Of a stretch of 64,000 bases of DNA, positions 16,655 to 26,278 are shown in pieces. The translations under genes and the position numbers were made by a program. The DNA is from Aporhodopirellula rubra (GTDB lineage: Bacteria; Planctomycetota; Planctomycetia; Pirellulales; Pirellulaceae), in the NCBI RefSeq assembly GCF_014192335.1, contig NZ_JACHXU010000035.1, forward strand, positions 1 to 64,000. Reading direction: 5' to 3'. Every line of letters begins with the position of its first letter. Position 1 is the stretch's first letter. The notes under the pieces were generated by a model, which saw only the letters and a program-made list of their open reading frames with translations, searched no databases and was not told the origin of the DNA.

Positions 16655-18213
16655 TAGTCCAAGAATCCGACCAAGTCTTGGCTGCGGCTAGGCTGCTGCA
16701 GTTTGCGAACCGCCTTGGCTTCGATCTGGCGAATCCGCTCGCGGGTGACCTTGAAGATGTGGCCGACTTCCTCGAGCGTGTAGCTGTAGCCGTCGCCCAG
16801 ACCGTAACGCAGTTTGATGATCTCGCGTTCGCGGTAGGACAAGGATTTCAGCACGCCGGTGATTCGTTGGCGAAGCATCTCTTGAGTCGCGCCGATTTGC
16901 GGGCTCTCGGCGGTTCCGTCGGGCAGCAAGTCACCGAACTGGCTGTCTTCGCTGTTGCCAACCGGTCGATCCAACGAGATCGGGAAGCGGCTCATCGTGA
17001 GAACACGACGGGCTTCTTCGATCGTCACGTCAGCACAGCGAGCGGTTTCTTCGATCGACGGTTCGCGTCCGAGTTCTTGCAACAACGCACGAGCGACATT
17101 ACGCACTCGGCTCATCGTTTCGACCATGTGAACCGGAATCCGGATCGTACGGCTTTGGTCGGCAACGGCACGCGTGATCGCTTGGCGAATCCACCAGGTT
17201 GCGTAGGTGCAGAACTTGAACCCGCGGCGATATTCGAACTTGTCGACGGCACGCATCAAGCCGGCGTTGCCTTCTTGGATCAGGTCGAGGAACGACAAAC
17301 CGCGGTTGCGGTACTTCTTGGCGATCGAAACGACCAAACGAAGGTTACCTTCGCTGAGTTCGCGTTTGGCCTGTTGGTACTCGCTGTAAACGCGACCGAG
17401 CATTTGGCAACGGTTACGCAACGAAGTCGGGGTCTCTTGGCACGCAGTCAGGATCTGACGACGTTCGTGCAGCAATTGATCGCGAACTTCGCGGCCGTGT
17501 TTGGTGCGTTTCTGATCGCGGATCAGGGCATCGATTTCGTCGAGACGACGCGAGAACTTCTCCAACATCGCGATACGTGTTTCGATCCGCTGGGTCCGCA
17601 GGCCGAGTTCTTCGATCAAGCGAACGGCGCGACGACGACGACGTGCGAGTGCCCGCCATGCTTCGGCGCGGCGACGTGCCGGCGTGCTCTTGCTCATCGC
17701 GACCTTCCAGTCGTGACGGTTGCGGCTCAGGAGAGTCTGCAGGGTACGCAGGTTGTGCGGCAAACGTCCGACGATCTGTTCTTTCTCGAGCCGGTCGGTC
17801 ACGCTGACTTGAACGGTACGGTCGAAAGGCAGTTGGCCGCGGTAGACCTTCTTCAGCGTTTTGTACGCTTCGACGAGAACGTAGTGGTTTTCGAGCAATT
17901 TGGTACGGAAGCGACGACGGGTTTCTTCGATCCGTTTTGCCAGTTCGATCTCTTCGCGACGAGTCAACAATGGGATTTCGCCCATTTGAGTGAGATACAT
18001 CCGAACAGGATCGTCCGACCAAGTTTCCGATTCATCGATTGCGATCAACTCATCAGGGCTTTCCAATTGCACCTGACCGTCGCTAACGTCAGCAACATTG
18101 ACGCCCGTATCGTCCTCGTTGTCATCAACGGGAAGCTTACGGAAACCGCCTGAAACGACATCGGTGTTTGTTGCCGAAACGTCGTCAAAATCATCCATCA
18201 TCGGATCGAACAA
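16654..18213 (-). CDS. rpoD: RNA polymerase primary sigma factor (sigma-70)
   Basis: 519 residues. Region 1.2 begins at [19 protein letters not shown] (68-85). Regions 2.1-2.4 span about 285-355, with [35 protein letters not shown] and the -10 recognition helix [14 protein letters not shown]. Region 3 begins at [11 protein letters not shown], and region 4.2 is the helix-turn-helix from TLEEVGHIF to [13 protein letters not shown] (about 478-505). A true region 1.1 is replaced by an acidic 60-residue head. Between 1.2 and 2.1 lie about 180 residues rich in Arg, different from the acidic non-conserved region of E. coli sigma-70. Preceded by an 879-base intergenic region; followed by a TAATG overlap with the TPR gene. 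Confidence 0.95.
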   Translation of the reverse strand: MFDPMMDDFDDVSATNTDVVSGGFRKLPVDDNEDDTGVNVADVSDGQVQLESPDELIAIDESETWSDDPVRMYLTQMGEIPLLTRREEIELAKRIEETRRRFRTKLLENHYVLVEAYKTLKKVYRGQLPFDRTVQVSVTDRLEKEQIVGRLPHNLRTLQTLLSRNRHDWKVAMSKSTPARRRAEAWRALARRRRRAVRLIEELGLRTQRIETRIAMLEKFSRRLDEIDALIRDQKRTKHGREVRDQLLHERRQILTACQETPTSLRNRCQMLGRVYSEYQQAKRELSEGNLRLVVSIAKKYRNRGLSFLDLIQEGNAGLMRAVDKFEYRRGFKFCTYATWWIRQAITRAVADQSRTIRIPVHMVETMSRVRNVARALLQELGREPSIEETARCADVTIEEARRVLTMSRFPISLDRPVGNSEDSQFGDLLPDGTAESPQIGATQEMLRQRITGVLKSLSYREREIIKLRYGLGDGYSYTLEEVGHIFKVTRERIRQIEAKAVRKLQQPSRSQDLVGFLD

Positions 18214-19092
18214 AGTATCAACTCCTTCAAGGTTGTGTGTCTATTTCATATTTCAGGTGAGGTTCGCCACAGGGTTCCACCTGGACTTATTCACCGTTCA
18301 TGCTGAGACGTCTGAAGACATCTCGTTATTGTTGTTTTCTACGTGCGGGTAATTCGAGCCCGAGTGTAATTCGACGAAACGCCAAAACGAGTCGTGTTGC
18401 GAGAGATTGCAGGCGTCGATGAATGAAACTACTTCAACGCTGAAATCCTACCCCTAAATTCTTCATTGCGTTTTGCAGATCAATCTTCTGGTACTATCAA
18501 CTTAGCACCCACATGCCTGCCTGCCTGAATGACCTTCTTAATTGGAAAAACATTCCGGTTGGCTGGACTCCCCGGTCCTATCGAACGTATCGTTTCCGAA
18601 AGCTGTGCCTTTGGAATGCGAGAATGATAGCCCAAGGAAAAGCTGCTTCGGTGAACAAAGAGAACGACCCATTATTTGAAAACCTTTCGCCCTTTGAGTC
18701 GTAGTGAGATGCGATTGTGCAAGCGACAATCTCACCGTGATGGCGTAACGGGTAATTGGTTTTCAAACACCATCCTGGATAAACTGAGGAACCACGCACC
18801 GTTGGGTGGCGCGAACCCATTCCGGTTGGGTTGCGAAGACGAACAACAGTTCGTTGTGGTGGTTGTCGCGAATCATCTTTGAATGTCCGGTCGGGCGATC
18901 GCAACGCGGGCACCTGACGGGAGCGACTGGTCGTGTGTTAACCTCAGCACATCGCAATGTTAGTCTGTCGGAGCTTTGGGTCTACCCGTCACACCCGCTA
19001 AATGTGAGCGTTACCGGGGGGGACGTCCTCCTCCAACCAACGTTCGCCACCCTTCATTACTGTTTTTTTCTCGTTTTTGTTCAGGTTCGACG
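18214..19092. other. Long intergenic region upstream of rpoD
   Basis: About 880 bases between divergent genes without a supportable coding frame. One imperfect inverted repeat is visible (GTGAG at 18704-18708 with CTCAC at 18731-18735, extended by TTGT/ACAA around a bulge). It probably contains the rpoD leader and promoters; none could be pinned down. A small RNA is possible but not shown. Confidence 0.5.
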
Positions 19093-19632
19093 ATGTATCA
19101 ATTGACATGCCCCAAGTGCGAGGCAATCAACGAGGTTTCTACTGCCAAGGCGGGCGGGGAGATCCCGTGCTCAGCGTGTCACGAGACCATCGCCGTTCCC
19201 AAACTCGGCGAGCTGCGGAACCTACCGTCGGCCGAGCCGACGTCGCAGGAGCGTGCCGCATCCACCGCCGCGGGGCTCTCCGGTGGACGATCGATGGCCT
19301 TCGCGGGACTCGGGTTGGTATGCCTGGTGTGCCTCCTTGGAGCCGCGTTTTGTGGCGTCAATTGGTCTAATATCGAGGTTCCGATCACCACGGAGCGGCA
19401 CCTTGAAATGCTGGAGGAATCCTACGCCGAATCCAGTTCCGCCCAAATGATTCGTGAGTTCGAAGACATCACGAAATACGGTGTGGACATCCCCACGCCT
19501 TTGGAATACCGCACGATCGAACTGCGAAAACAAGCCTGGGCACAGAAAACAATGGCGTTCGTCGGTGTCGCGGCATTGGCGTTTGTGTCAGCGATTTTCG
19601 TGGGGCGAAAGCCCCGTGCGGAAACCGCATGA
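19093..19632 (+). CDS. Zinc-ribbon membrane protein, unknown function
   Basis: 179 residues from the ATG at 19093. The N-terminus MYQLTCPKC, then IPCSACHETI, is a CxxC...CxxC zinc ribbon of the type found at the start of many planctomycete membrane proteins. A Ser/Ala-rich linker leads to a transmembrane helix (about 75-97), then a loop with TTERHLEMLEES and a second helix near 150-170, ending in a basic tail. So both ends are probably cytoplasmic with a central loop outside. An upstream in-frame ATG (18976) would add unrelated sequence before the ribbon and is rejected. Faces a shared terminator with the next gene. Confidence 0.75.
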   Translation: MYQLTCPKCEAINEVSTAKAGGEIPCSACHETIAVPKLGELRNLPSAEPTSQERAASTAAGLSGGRSMAFAGLGLVCLVCLLGAAFCGVNWSNIEVPITTERHLEMLEESYAESSSAQMIREFEDITKYGVDIPTPLEYRTIELRKQAWAQKTMAFVGVAALAFVSAIFVGRKPRAETA

Positions 19633-19813
19633 TCGGAATTTGACGGATCCTCGACTTGGATAAAGACTCCTGGGCCAATGCGGCAATTTCTCACCCATTT
19701 TGAGCGTCGTCATCGACAGCGACTACAGGACACTTGGTAGACCCGTCTGAAGCCGGCCATCGCGGCGTTCTCGGCGTTGGAGATGCCGAAGGTCAATCTC
19801 TAGTAGCAGCATT

Positions 19814-19851
19814 AAAAAACCTCGCATGATTTTCATCACGCGAGGTTTTTT
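19814..19851. terminator. Bidirectional intrinsic terminator
   Basis: AAAAAACCTCGC (19814-19825) pairs perfectly with GCGAGGTTTTTT (19840-19851); inside, TGAT/ATCA adds four more pairs around a TTTC loop. A run on one side and T run on the other make it work for both convergent genes, the zinc-ribbon gene and the Cys-rich gene. Confidence 0.92.
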
Positions 19852-19884
19852 GTTTTGGTGTGCTCTCTCTAAAGAGAGACGCGA

Positions 19885-20559
19885 TTAGATGTCCGTTGCG
19901 GCATCTGGCGTTGGAGCTGGAGGAGCTGGCGGAGCAGCTTCTTCGTCGCTGCTGCTAGGGACGGCGTCGCCAGCGGCAGGAGCGTCGGCGGCTTCGTCAG
20001 CAGCGGGAGCTGGAGGAGCTTCGGCGGCAGGTTCCTCTGCAGCGGCTTCTTCAGCAACAGGAGCAGCGGCGGCTTCGCCGGTCGTGACGCTGCCAGGAAC
20101 GAGTGTTTCGCCTGGAGCGAGGTCGAAACCTTCGCTGCTGACGGAGACACCCATTTCGACTGGAGCCGATTCGACTACTACCGAGGCGTCGCCACCGCAG
20201 CAAGGTGCTGCTTCAACGACAGGAGCGGCTTCGCAGCAAGGTGCTGGTGCTGGCTCGCAGCACGGCTCAGGAGCTGGTACGCAACATGGTTCCGGAGCTG
20301 GCTCGCAGCAAGGTGCTGGTTCGCAGCATGGTTCTGGAGCTGGTTCGCAGCAGCAAACTGGCTCGCAGCAATCGTCTGCCTTCACTGCACGCAGCTTGGC
20401 GAACAATCCGCCACCGCCACAACGAGTTGGCTCGCAGCAGTTGTTCTTTGCGAAAAGTTTCTTGAACAAACCACCAGCTTGTACCGGTGCGCTCAACGTC
20501 AAAGAGGCGGCCATGACCAAAGCAAGGGCGGCCGTTCCTTTCACCAAATTCCGAGTCAT
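19885..20559 (-). CDS. Secreted Cys-Cys-Glu-Pro repeat protein
   Basis: 224 residues. Residues 1-28 are a Sec signal peptide with cleavage after VQA. Then GGLFKKLFAKNNCCEP and a similar GGLFAKL unit, followed by about ten copies of a short repeat of the type CCEPAPE/CCEPAP between about residues 62 and 112, with more than twenty Cys in total, mostly as CC pairs. The C-terminal 110 residues are Ala/Pro/Glu-rich and probably disordered. The paired Cys suggest metal binding or disulfide cross-linking in the envelope; neither is shown. The opposite strand has an open frame of equal length, but only this strand has a signal peptide and terminator. Confidence 0.8.
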   Translation of the reverse strand: MTRNLVKGTAALALVMAASLTLSAPVQAGGLFKKLFAKNNCCEPTRCGGGGLFAKLRAVKADDCCEPVCCCEPAPEPCCEPAPCCEPAPEPCCVPAPEPCCEPAPAPCCEAAPVVEAAPCCGGDASVVVESAPVEMGVSVSSEGFDLAPGETLVPGSVTTGEAAAAPVAEEAAAEEPAAEAPPAPAADEAADAPAAGDAVPSSSDEEAAPPAPPAPTPDAATDI

Positions 20560-20622
20560 CTAATTCTCCCAAAAGGTTCGGAGTTTTCGGTGCGATCTGA
20601 GGTTCGCACACACAAAACAAAT

Positions 20623-20642
20623 GAGGTGCTATCGAGCACCTC
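20623..20642. promoter_or_regulatory. Perfect 8-bp hairpin in the leader of the Cys-rich gene
   Basis: GAGGTGCT-ATCG-AGCACCTC, 64 bases upstream of the Cys-rich gene's start. On the minus strand it is followed by a T-rich stretch (ATTTGTTTT), so it could be an attenuator in the leader, or a protein-binding operator. Confidence 0.45.
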
Positions 20643-21079
20643 CGTAATTTCTGTCACGGGACCCGATCGCACGCTGCGAACGAGACCTGAAAAGGAACAG
20701 GCAAATCCCGGTCGGGATCGCAGTCGCCACAACGGCTTCCGCACTCAATTCTGTTCTCAATGCGTGCCTACAGTAACTTCAGCGCCACCGATGTCAATTG
20801 CCCAGACCACCTAAATAGACAACTCGGCTTAGCCTTTCCGCCCTGCTCCCGCCTCCAGAAATCTCCGGTGCCACAGCCTGATAGGACTCGCAGGTGATCT
20901 AGAGAGCCGGTTTCGCAGCGACGGGCTCCCGCATTTAGCGAAATATCGCGTTTCCGAGAACATTCGGTACACGCTCGCTCGGCAGGAGGTCGAGCGAGGG
21001 CAGGGCCGACTAGAGGTCGATGGCCTCCCGGAAAAGCCAAGAAAAAGCGTTTCAACGCACGCTGGGACCCCCATCCACG

Positions 21080-21124
21080 AAAAAAGCCCGCCCGAGACCC
21101 AACTTTGGGTTGTCTCGGGGCGAG
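21080..21124 (-). terminator. Intrinsic terminator of the lipoprotein gene
   Basis: On the minus strand, a GC-rich stem built from CCCGAGAC/GTCTCGGG and extended by GGGCG/CGCCC-like pairs is followed by a run of six T. It lies about 50 bases after the stop of the gene ending at 21174. Confidence 0.88.
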
Positions 21125-21173
21125 CTAAATGACGTGTTAGGTCCGAGTTCGAGTCGACGGGATCGACTCGAGT

Positions 21174-21803
21174 TTACCTCACTTCGCTAGCGTCCGCCTG
21201 AGCGGGCGATGCGGCGGTTTGTTCAGCGGGTTGTCCACCTAGGATTTTTGCCATGTGTTCTCCATTTTCGAAATCGAGAATCAATGGTGGTTCCTGGGCA
21301 CTCATTTCGAGAACCAGTCCCGAGATTTTCCAGCCATCATTCTGCAGCACGACCGACCAGACGACTTGATAGCTTTCAGTCGCAGAGACGGCGGCACCTG
21401 AGGCATCGCGAACGGCCGGTTCCGTCCAGATGCAGTGCACCAGCCGACCGGTGAATCCCTCGCCCGCGACGCTTTCGTCGACTGGCATCGGGGTGCTCCG
21501 GGTGATTTTGAAATGGGCGTCCGGCGATCCGATGGGCTGGACGACCTGCCCGATACGGCTCAACTCCGAGCGAGCCCGGTCGGTGAGCAACGCCATCGCA
21601 TTGTGGTTTTCACCGCCCCGGCGAATCCGATCGAGAAAATGGCTCACCACGGCCTCCGCCTCGGACGCCTGCGGCGCACTTTGGCCAACGGCGGTCGCGT
21701 CGGGGGCTGCGGTTTGTGCCGTCTCTTGCTTGCTGCAACCGGCTTGCAATGAAACCAGGATAAACGTGAGCACGCATCCGGAACTGAGAATGTGACGCTT
21801 CAT
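21174..21803 (-). CDS. Putative lipoprotein, unknown function
   Basis: 209 residues. The N-terminus MKRHILSSG with a hydrophobic stretch and LQAGC (lipobox, Cys at about residue 23) predicts a lipoprotein. The mature part begins with a Gln/Thr/Ala-rich linker. A compact domain of about 130 residues follows (SEAEAVVSHFLDRIRRGGENHNAMALLT ... VVWSVVLQNDGWKISGLVLEM), whose layout of a helix followed by strands resembles NTF2-like lipoproteins; this is a fold guess. The C-terminus is Ala/Pro/Gln-rich. Monocistronic with its own terminator. Confidence 0.75.
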   Translation of the reverse strand: MKRHILSSGCVLTFILVSLQAGCSKQETAQTAAPDATAVGQSAPQASEAEAVVSHFLDRIRRGGENHNAMALLTDRARSELSRIGQVVQPIGSPDAHFKITRSTPMPVDESVAGEGFTGRLVHCIWTEPAVRDASGAAVSATESYQVVWSVVLQNDGWKISGLVLEMSAQEPPLILDFENGEHMAKILGGQPAEQTAASPAQADASEVR

Positions 21804-22114
21804 TTGTTGGTAACCGCTGAGAGTCCGTTCTTTTGGGTGAGTAAATACGATCGAATTGGCCGATCACCACTCCCCTTTACGGATCGAGCCCCGCTGCCGT
21901 CAAGAGAGCCCGCTCGCTTTCATGCCGACGTCCGCCTTATGGCGGCCTGGCTCACATGAGATCGATTTAATCAAAACTTGCCGATTCCCAATGTTCGCCC
22001 GACACTAGCGGTTAGTTGGGGGGCTATTATATGTCACACAGGGGGCTAGAATCAAAATCAATAGGATAAGGGTTTACCCTTATTTCTCTCTCGCCTCTGT
22101 TTTCCCGTGCACGC
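21804..22114. other. Divergent intergenic region between lipoprotein and kinase genes
   Basis: 311 bases; holds the palindrome at 22066-22083 and an AT-rich CTATTATATG stretch at 22024-22033 that could be part of a promoter for the kinase gene. Nothing else recognised. Confidence 0.5.
22066..22083. promoter_or_regulatory. Palindrome upstream of the kinase gene, candidate operator
   Basis: ATAAGGGT-TT-ACCCTTAT, a perfect 8-bp inverted repeat with a 2-base centre, 31 bases before the ATG at 22115. Its size and symmetry fit a dimeric repressor site rather than an RNA hairpin. Confidence 0.5.
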
Positions 22115-25100
22115 ATGCTCCCTGTGAATGAATTTCTCGGTACGCATCGATATGAATTGAGGGGAGTGATCGGTCGTGGCGGGATGGGGGTTGTCTACAA
22201 GGCGTATGATCGCGAGAGAGATACGTTCGTCGCGTTAAAGACGATCCGGGAGATCGATCCCTCGTCGCTGTACCACTTCAAGAACGAGTTTCGCTCGCTC
22301 GCCGAGTTGGTTCACCCCAACCTGTTGCCGCTCTACGAACTCGTTTCCGATGGCGAGCATTGGTTCTTCACGATGGAGTTGGCCGAAGACGCGGTCGATT
22401 TTTATACGCACGTGCGGGCGATCAAAAGTGCGGACGCCATCGCGACGGAGGAATTCGACGGAAAACTCTCGGTCGAATCGTCCGACCCGACACGCCGCCA
22501 AGACAATGCGACGAGCCCCGATGTTACCCATCGAATGAATATGACGTCGGCAGCGAGCGAGGACACGCAAGAAGGACACGATGACACGCAATCGGGGCAC
22601 GAGAACGACAGCGACGACACATTCAATTGCGATGCACCGGTAGAGACTCCGGCACCTCGTTTGGCGCCGCTATCCGCCGATGTTTATGACCGGCTTCGCG
22701 CGTCAATGAGGCAACTCGTCGATGGGGTCTGCGCTCTCCACGACGCCGGGAAGTTGCATCGCGATTTGAAACCCGCGAATGTATTCGTTCGCTCCACTGG
22801 ACGCGTCGTCTTGCTTGACTTCGGATTGGTTGCAGAGTTAGCGAACGAGCCGTCGCCGGAGTCGAACGAGCCAAGCAGTCTGAAGGCGGCTCACGAATCG
22901 TCCGCGCCTTCTCATCAATCGATCAGCGGTCGCATCACGGGCACGGCAAAATACATGGCGCCGGAGCAAGCCGCCGCTGGCAGGCTGACGACTAGCACGG
23001 ATTGGTATGCGGTCGGTGTGATGTTGTTCCAAGCGATCACGGGACAATTGCCGTTCGACGGACCTCGCAATGCCGTGTTGCGAGACAAGCAAACGCGAGA
23101 CGCCCCGGCACCGTCGGAGATCATGCAGGGCGTTCCTGAGGATTTAGATAGCCTGTGCGTTGATCTGCTGCAGCGTGATCCTAAGAACCGTCCGTCGGGG
23201 ATTGAGATCGCAGCGCGGTTGGCTCCCGAGAACCCGCCGACGGCAGTAGCTGCAGAAATCTCCGGTCCCATTGAACTTCCGTTCGTTGGACGGGCTGACC
23301 ACCTCAATGGACTCGACGACGCGTTCAAACGAACACAGCAAGGCTCCACCACCGTGGTTCGTGTGCACGGTCGATCGGGAGCGGGGAAGTCGGCGTTGGT
23401 GCAACACTTCCTCGAACGGATTCAACTCGCACCGGACACCGTCGTGCTGGCCGGACGCTGCTACGAGCAGGAATCGGTGCCGTACAAAGCCGTCGACAGT
23501 CTCGTCGATGCGCTCGCTCGGTATCTCATGCAATTGCCCGAAGAGGAGGTCGTCACGTGGCTGCCTGAATCGATCGCCGCGTTGGCACGCATCTTTCCTG
23601 TGCTGCAGCGTGTCGATGCGGTGGCCCGCGCGGACACGAGAACGGCGGAGATTCCTGACCTGCGTGAATTGCGACGTCGCGCTTTCGGAGCCCTCGGTCA
23701 ATTGCTGCGAGAGATCGGCCAGCGATGCGATCTCGTGTTGTCGATCGATGACCTGCAATGGGGCGACGTCGATAGTGCAAACCTGCTTGCCGAGTTGCTG
23801 CAACCGGTCGACGCGCCCAAGATGCTGGTCGTGCTGAGCTATCGGAGTGAATACATCGTTTCGAGTCCGTGCTTGATTGCGTTGGATGAGCAGGCCAACC
23901 CGATGATGCAGCAGTCCGTGATGCCGGTCGAGGAGTTGACCGCCACGGAAACACGCAGCCTCGCCGAAGAACTCCTGCGCGACGCGTCACCGACGATGCG
24001 AGCGTCGATCGATTGGATCGTTGAGGAGTCGCACGGCAGTCCCTTGTTCGTTTACGAATTGGTGACGTACGTCAGTGCCGGTGGTGATTTGGGTTCGGAC
24101 GCCTCCGAACTAAACCTCGACGACGTGCTGTGGGACCGGATTAAAGGGTTGCCTGAACCCTCTCGCAAACTGCTCGAGGTCATTTCGGTTGCCGGACAGC
24201 CGACGCCGATTTGTGATGCTCATCGCGCGGCCGGTTCAGACCTTCCGTTGATCAAAGCCCTCCGCGATCTTCGCGGCGGAAGGTTGATCCGCAGTACGGG
24301 GCCACGCTTGATCGATCAGGTCGAAACCTTTCACGACCGGATTCGCGAAAGCGTCGTGTTGCACCTGCCCAGTTTGGAACGCAAGAACTGCCATGCTTCC
24401 CTAGCGGAATCGTTGCGGCAGTCCGACAACGCTGATACCGAAACGATCGCGGTTCACTTGCACAAGTCGGATCAATACGAAGAAGCGGCGAAGTTCTATG
24501 CAGCGGCGGCTGACGAGTCCGCGCGGGCACTCGCGTTCGATCGTGCCGCGAACTTGTACCGTTTGTCTTTGACGACACATGCCCCAAAGGGTGAAACCGC
24601 GTGTGCGTTGTATACCAAGTACGGCGACACGCTCGCGAACGCGGGACGTCCGCATCCGTCGGCGTCTCAGTATTTGATTGCGGCCGAGCTGACCGACGGC
24701 TTGCCACGCATCGATTTGGAACGCAAAGCCGCCTATCAACTCTGCGCCGGCGGGCATCTCGATGAAGGCCGCGAGGTTCTCGACCGTGTTCTTAAACGGG
24801 TCGGAATGCAACTGCCGAACTCGCAAAAGAAAGCTCTCTCGCTGTTGTTGTGGCGGCGATTGAAACTACGTTTACGTGGGACGCGGTTTGATGCCGAGTC
24901 GGCGATTACGGCCGCCCAACGTGCCAAGATCAATGTCACGTGGTCCGCTTCGGCGGGGATGGGGACCAAGAACATTGTCGTTTCGCCCGCGTTCCAAACG
25001 TTGAACTTGCTGTTGTCGCTCAAGAGCGGGGACCAGTTCAGTATCGCTCGTGCGCTCTGTTGGGAAGCGACGTACACGGCGCACGACGGAATCGGCGCAA

Positions 25101-26071
25101 TGCGTTATTCTCGCAAACTGATCGATGAGGCGGCCGAGATCGCGGCGCAGCTCGAGTTGCCGTATATCAATGCGATGGTCGAACTGGCCGAGGGAGCGTG
25201 TGGTTTTCTTACCGGTCGATGGCGTACCGGCAGCACACGTTGTGATCGGGCAATCTCCATTCTAAAAGACCGTTGCACCGGAACGTCATGGGAAATCGGG
25301 CAAGCGGCGACGTACATGTTGTGGTGCATGTCGTGGGAAGGCCGGTTCGGCGAGATGTCCGAACGTTCGTCTGAAATTCTCGAAGACGTTCTCGATCGCG
25401 GTGACCTGACCACGGCGGCGAACCTGCACTCTTACATGACACCGTTGTCGCATCTCACCGACGGTGATGTCGGTGCGGCACGCGAAAGTCTCGCCGAGTC
25501 GCTCTCGAAGTGGTCGAGGAAGGAATACAACATCCAAAACATGACCGCGCTGATGGGCGGCGCGAGCGTGCATCTTTATGCGGGTGAATACGACTCGGCT
25601 CACGCGAGGATGGTCAATGAATGGGGTGAGTTGAAACGCAGCCTCATTTTGCAAGCTCAGATTTGTTCGGTGGTGCTTCCCGAACTGCGTGTCCGCAGCG
25701 CGTTGGGGAGTTATGTTCATCTCCGGCAAGATCCGAGTTTGCTGCAAGATGCGAAAAAATACCTTCGCAAAATGGAACGCAAACATATCCCGTATTCGGT
25801 CGCGATGGCCGCACCTCTGCGAGCCTCGGTGAGTTACATCGATGGCGACCGTTCGCGTGCGCTCTCGCAACTCCGCGAGGGCATCGAACTGCTTGAAAGG
25901 CAGGACATGAACTTGTTCGCCGCCGCCTCGCGATTCCGGTACGGACAGTTGCTCGGGCCCGGTAACGGAGAGGCTCATCAAGCCGAAGCGATCGAGTGGA
26001 TGAATTCGGTCGGGATTCGTGATCCTTTGGCAATGATCACCGCTTATACGCCCGCGTTTCCGAAAATCTGA
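22115..26071 (+). CDS. Ser/Thr protein kinase fused to AAA ATPase and TPR-like helical region
   Basis: 1318 residues. The kinase domain is at about 12-370: glycine loop GRGGMGVVYKA (20-30), Lys42 in VALK, catalytic HRDLKPAN (215-222), DFG (235-237), APE (282-284). An acidic, low-complexity insertion of about 80 residues (115-195, with DDTQSGHENDSDD) sits between the lobes' conserved motifs. Next, LPFVGRADHLNGL and Walker A GRSGAGKS (419-426) mark an AAA_16-type ATPase, with Walker B LVLSIDDLQWGD near 545. The remaining 650 residues are Ala/Leu-rich helical repeats, TPR-like. The architecture matches large bacterial kinase-STAND regulators; partners and signal are unknown. No membrane segment, so likely cytoplasmic. 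Confidence 0.93.
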   Translation: MLPVNEFLGTHRYELRGVIGRGGMGVVYKAYDRERDTFVALKTIREIDPSSLYHFKNEFRSLAELVHPNLLPLYELVSDGEHWFFTMELAEDAVDFYTHVRAIKSADAIATEEFDGKLSVESSDPTRRQDNATSPDVTHRMNMTSAASEDTQEGHDDTQSGHENDSDDTFNCDAPVETPAPRLAPLSADVYDRLRASMRQLVDGVCALHDAGKLHRDLKPANVFVRSTGRVVLLDFGLVAELANEPSPESNEPSSLKAAHESSAPSHQSISGRITGTAKYMAPEQAAAGRLTTSTDWYAVGVMLFQAITGQLPFDGPRNAVLRDKQTRDAPAPSEIMQGVPEDLDSLCVDLLQRDPKNRPSGIEIAARLAPENPPTAVAAEISGPIELPFVGRADHLNGLDDAFKRTQQGSTTVVRVHGRSGAGKSALVQHFLERIQLAPDTVVLAGRCYEQESVPYKAVDSLVDALARYLMQLPEEEVVTWLPESIAALARIFPVLQRVDAVARADTRTAEIPDLRELRRRAFGALGQLLREIGQRCDLVLSIDDLQWGDVDSANLLAELLQPVDAPKMLVVLSYRSEYIVSSPCLIALDEQANPMMQQSVMPVEELTATETRSLAEELLRDASPTMRASIDWIVEESHGSPLFVYELVTYVSAGGDLGSDASELNLDDVLWDRIKGLPEPSRKLLEVISVAGQPTPICDAHRAAGSDLPLIKALRDLRGGRLIRSTGPRLIDQVETFHDRIRESVVLHLPSLERKNCHASLAESLRQSDNADTETIAVHLHKSDQYEEAAKFYAAAADESARALAFDRAANLYRLSLTTHAPKGETACALYTKYGDTLANAGRPHPSASQYLIAAELTDGLPRIDLERKAAYQLCAGGHLDEGREVLDRVLKRVGMQLPNSQKKALSLLLWRRLKLRLRGTRFDAESAITAAQRAKINVTWSASAGMGTKNIVVSPAFQTLNLLLSLKSGDQFSIARALCWEATYTAHDGIGAMRYSRKLIDEAAEIAAQLELPYINAMVELAEGACGFLTGRWRTGSTRCDRAISILKDRCTGTSWEIGQAATYMLWCMSWEGRFGEMSERSSEILEDVLDRGDLTTAANLHSYMTPLSHLTDGDVGAARESLAESLSKWSRKEYNIQNMTALMGGASVHLYAGEYDSAHARMVNEWGELKRSLILQAQICSVVLPELRVRSALGSYVHLRQDPSLLQDAKKYLRKMERKHIPYSVAMAAPLRASVSYIDGDRSRALSQLREGIELLERQDMNLFAAASRFRYGQLLGPGNGEAHQAEAIEWMNSVGIRDPLAMITAYTPAFPKI

Positions 26072-26278
26072 ACCCGCGAATCGAACCCACCTTGTAAAAC
26101 GGCAGTCTGACTCCCCATTGCAGGGGCAAGATGCTCTATGCTGGTTTCCAATGAGTCGCCTGCCTGCGGGCAATGTCGTCACAACGAAGTGGTCAATCGT
26201 GCCGCTCGATCGAGACACCCGACGTCGCGATTTCCAACCACCTGTCAACCCAACCACCTCTAAACAAAGAGAAGCCAA

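Larger units (their letters stand above)
20560..21173. other. Intergenic region upstream of the Cys-rich gene
   Basis: About 610 bases with no supportable gene. It contains the hairpin at 20623-20642 and, at its far end, the terminator of the lipoprotein gene (21080-21124). The rest shows nothing recognisable. Confidence 0.6.

Noticed and set aside
16645-18153. Plus-strand frame of 502 codons opposite rpoD
   Set aside because: The minus strand encodes a full sigma-70 with all regions; the frame is a composition shadow.
19889-20563. Plus-strand frame of the same length opposite the Cys-rich gene
   Set aside because: Ala/Gly/Ser/Gln low complexity without a signal peptide or ribosome site; it mirrors the repeat composition of the minus-strand gene.
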